Assembly: GCA_027596945.1 (NCBI GenBank)
Contig: JADGJH010000471.1
Coordinates: 1-18,167 of the forward strand
Direction of reading: 5' to 3'
Length of the DNA: 18,167 bases
Source: Physocladia obscura
Taxonomy: Eukaryota > Chytridiomycota > Chytridiomycetes > Chytridiales > Chytriomycetaceae
The notes under the pieces were generated by a model that did not search any database, had not been told where the DNA came from, and saw nothing but the letters and a program-made list of their open reading frames with translations. The position numbers were made by a program, and so were the translations under genes. This document shows positions 17,702 through 18,167 of this stretch, in pieces (the first letter of the stretch is position 1; every line of letters starts with the position of its first letter).

Positions 17702-18167
17702 AAAAAAAAGTGCTGGTATCTTGTATTTTTGTGAAAATGAGATTGTCTGTGACTCTGGTCAATTAGTAAAAAAAAAAATTTGGGAAACCTCAAAATGAAA
17801 ATCTGAATAGGAAGAGCATTGCATTTTTTTTAGAGTTTGCATCAGATTTTGTGTGAAAAGAATATAAAAAATGCTGATTCAGCAAATCTTTGTGCTTCTT
17901 CTGGTGGCATGTGTTTTGTGGAAATTGAGATAATAGAGAGATTTTGCAAACAACAATTCTTTGTGAAAATTCTTTCATTTTTCATTTGAAATATATTTCA
18001 TTTTTTTTTGTTTTTGCTACAAGGAATTCTTTGTGAAAATATACAAATGCACAATTGGCTATTTGTCTTGTTGGCAGCTGCTGCACTTGATGTTGAAATC
18101 TGCATTACTCTGTGGTGGAGTGCATGAGATAAAACCCAAAATATACCCTAACATCATTTTATTCCAA
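17702..18167. other. AT-rich right end, no convincing gene
   Basis: This is the 3' flank of the bHLH gene followed by A/T-rich DNA. It contains a perfect 16-base direct repeat (AATTCTTTGTGAAAAT at 17955 and 18025). A 26-codon ORF at 18047-18127 starts MHNWLFVLLAAAAL, which resembles a signal peptide and might be the first exon of a gene continuing past the window edge. A minus-strand ORF at 17790-17978 lacks recognisable features. Confidence 0.45.

Noticed and set aside
1..18167. CRISPR arrays, insertion sequences, tRNA or rRNA genes
   Set aside because: No spaced direct repeats, no transposase or terminal inverted repeats, and no cloverleaf-like or rRNA-like sequence was seen on either strand by eye.

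Overview
The window reads as nuclear DNA of an early-diverging fungus, most likely a chytrid (inference). Genes are split by short introns (about 48-148 bases) with GT...AG ends, intergenic DNA is AT-rich, and the proteins are fungal in type: a URA3-like OMP decarboxylase, UBC6, and a thaumatin-like secreted protein. It also carries DHX34 and an antiquitin-type ALDH7, which yeast lacks. All exon boundaries were placed by eye, using frame continuity, splice dinucleotides and remembered family conservation. No alignment was run.

Layout, left to right. Positions 1-1667 are AT-rich, with a possible 42-residue small ORF and a chain of three short plus-strand ORFs in three frames that looks like a decayed gene. 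On the minus strand follow a secreted thaumatin-like protein with a C-terminal cysteine module (1668-3008) and a ten-exon DHX34-type RNA helicase (3330-7868). UBC6, an ER tail-anchored ubiquitin-conjugating enzyme, diverges from DHX34 across a 157-base gap (8026-8977, plus strand). Then three minus-strand genes sit in tandem with gaps under 100 bases: a HAD phosphatase resembling pseudouridine-5'-phosphatase (9137-9838), URA3 (9918-10771) and ALDH7/antiquitin (10869-12617).

A 1.2 kb AT-rich gap (12618-13792) holds coding-like fragments. Next is a head-to-head pair: pyridoxamine-5'-phosphate oxidase (13793-14773, minus) and a diverged PNPO-like paralogue (14850-15698, plus), only 76 bases apart. 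The last gene is a glutamine/histidine-rich bHLH transcription factor (16096-17701, plus). The right end shows no convincing gene.

Functional themes: DHX34 belongs to RNA surveillance and UBC6 to ER protein quality control. URA3 and the HAD enzyme both touch pyrimidine nucleotides. PNPO makes PLP, its paralogue may bind FMN or a B6 vitamer, and ALDH7 removes an aldehyde whose cyclic form traps PLP. I see no mobile element, CRISPR array, RNA gene or clearly new multi-gene system. The best leads are the divergent PNPO/PNPO-like pair in its B6-related setting, a complete DHX34 in a fungus, the thaumatin fusion, and a GC-rich island forming ALDH7 exon 1.
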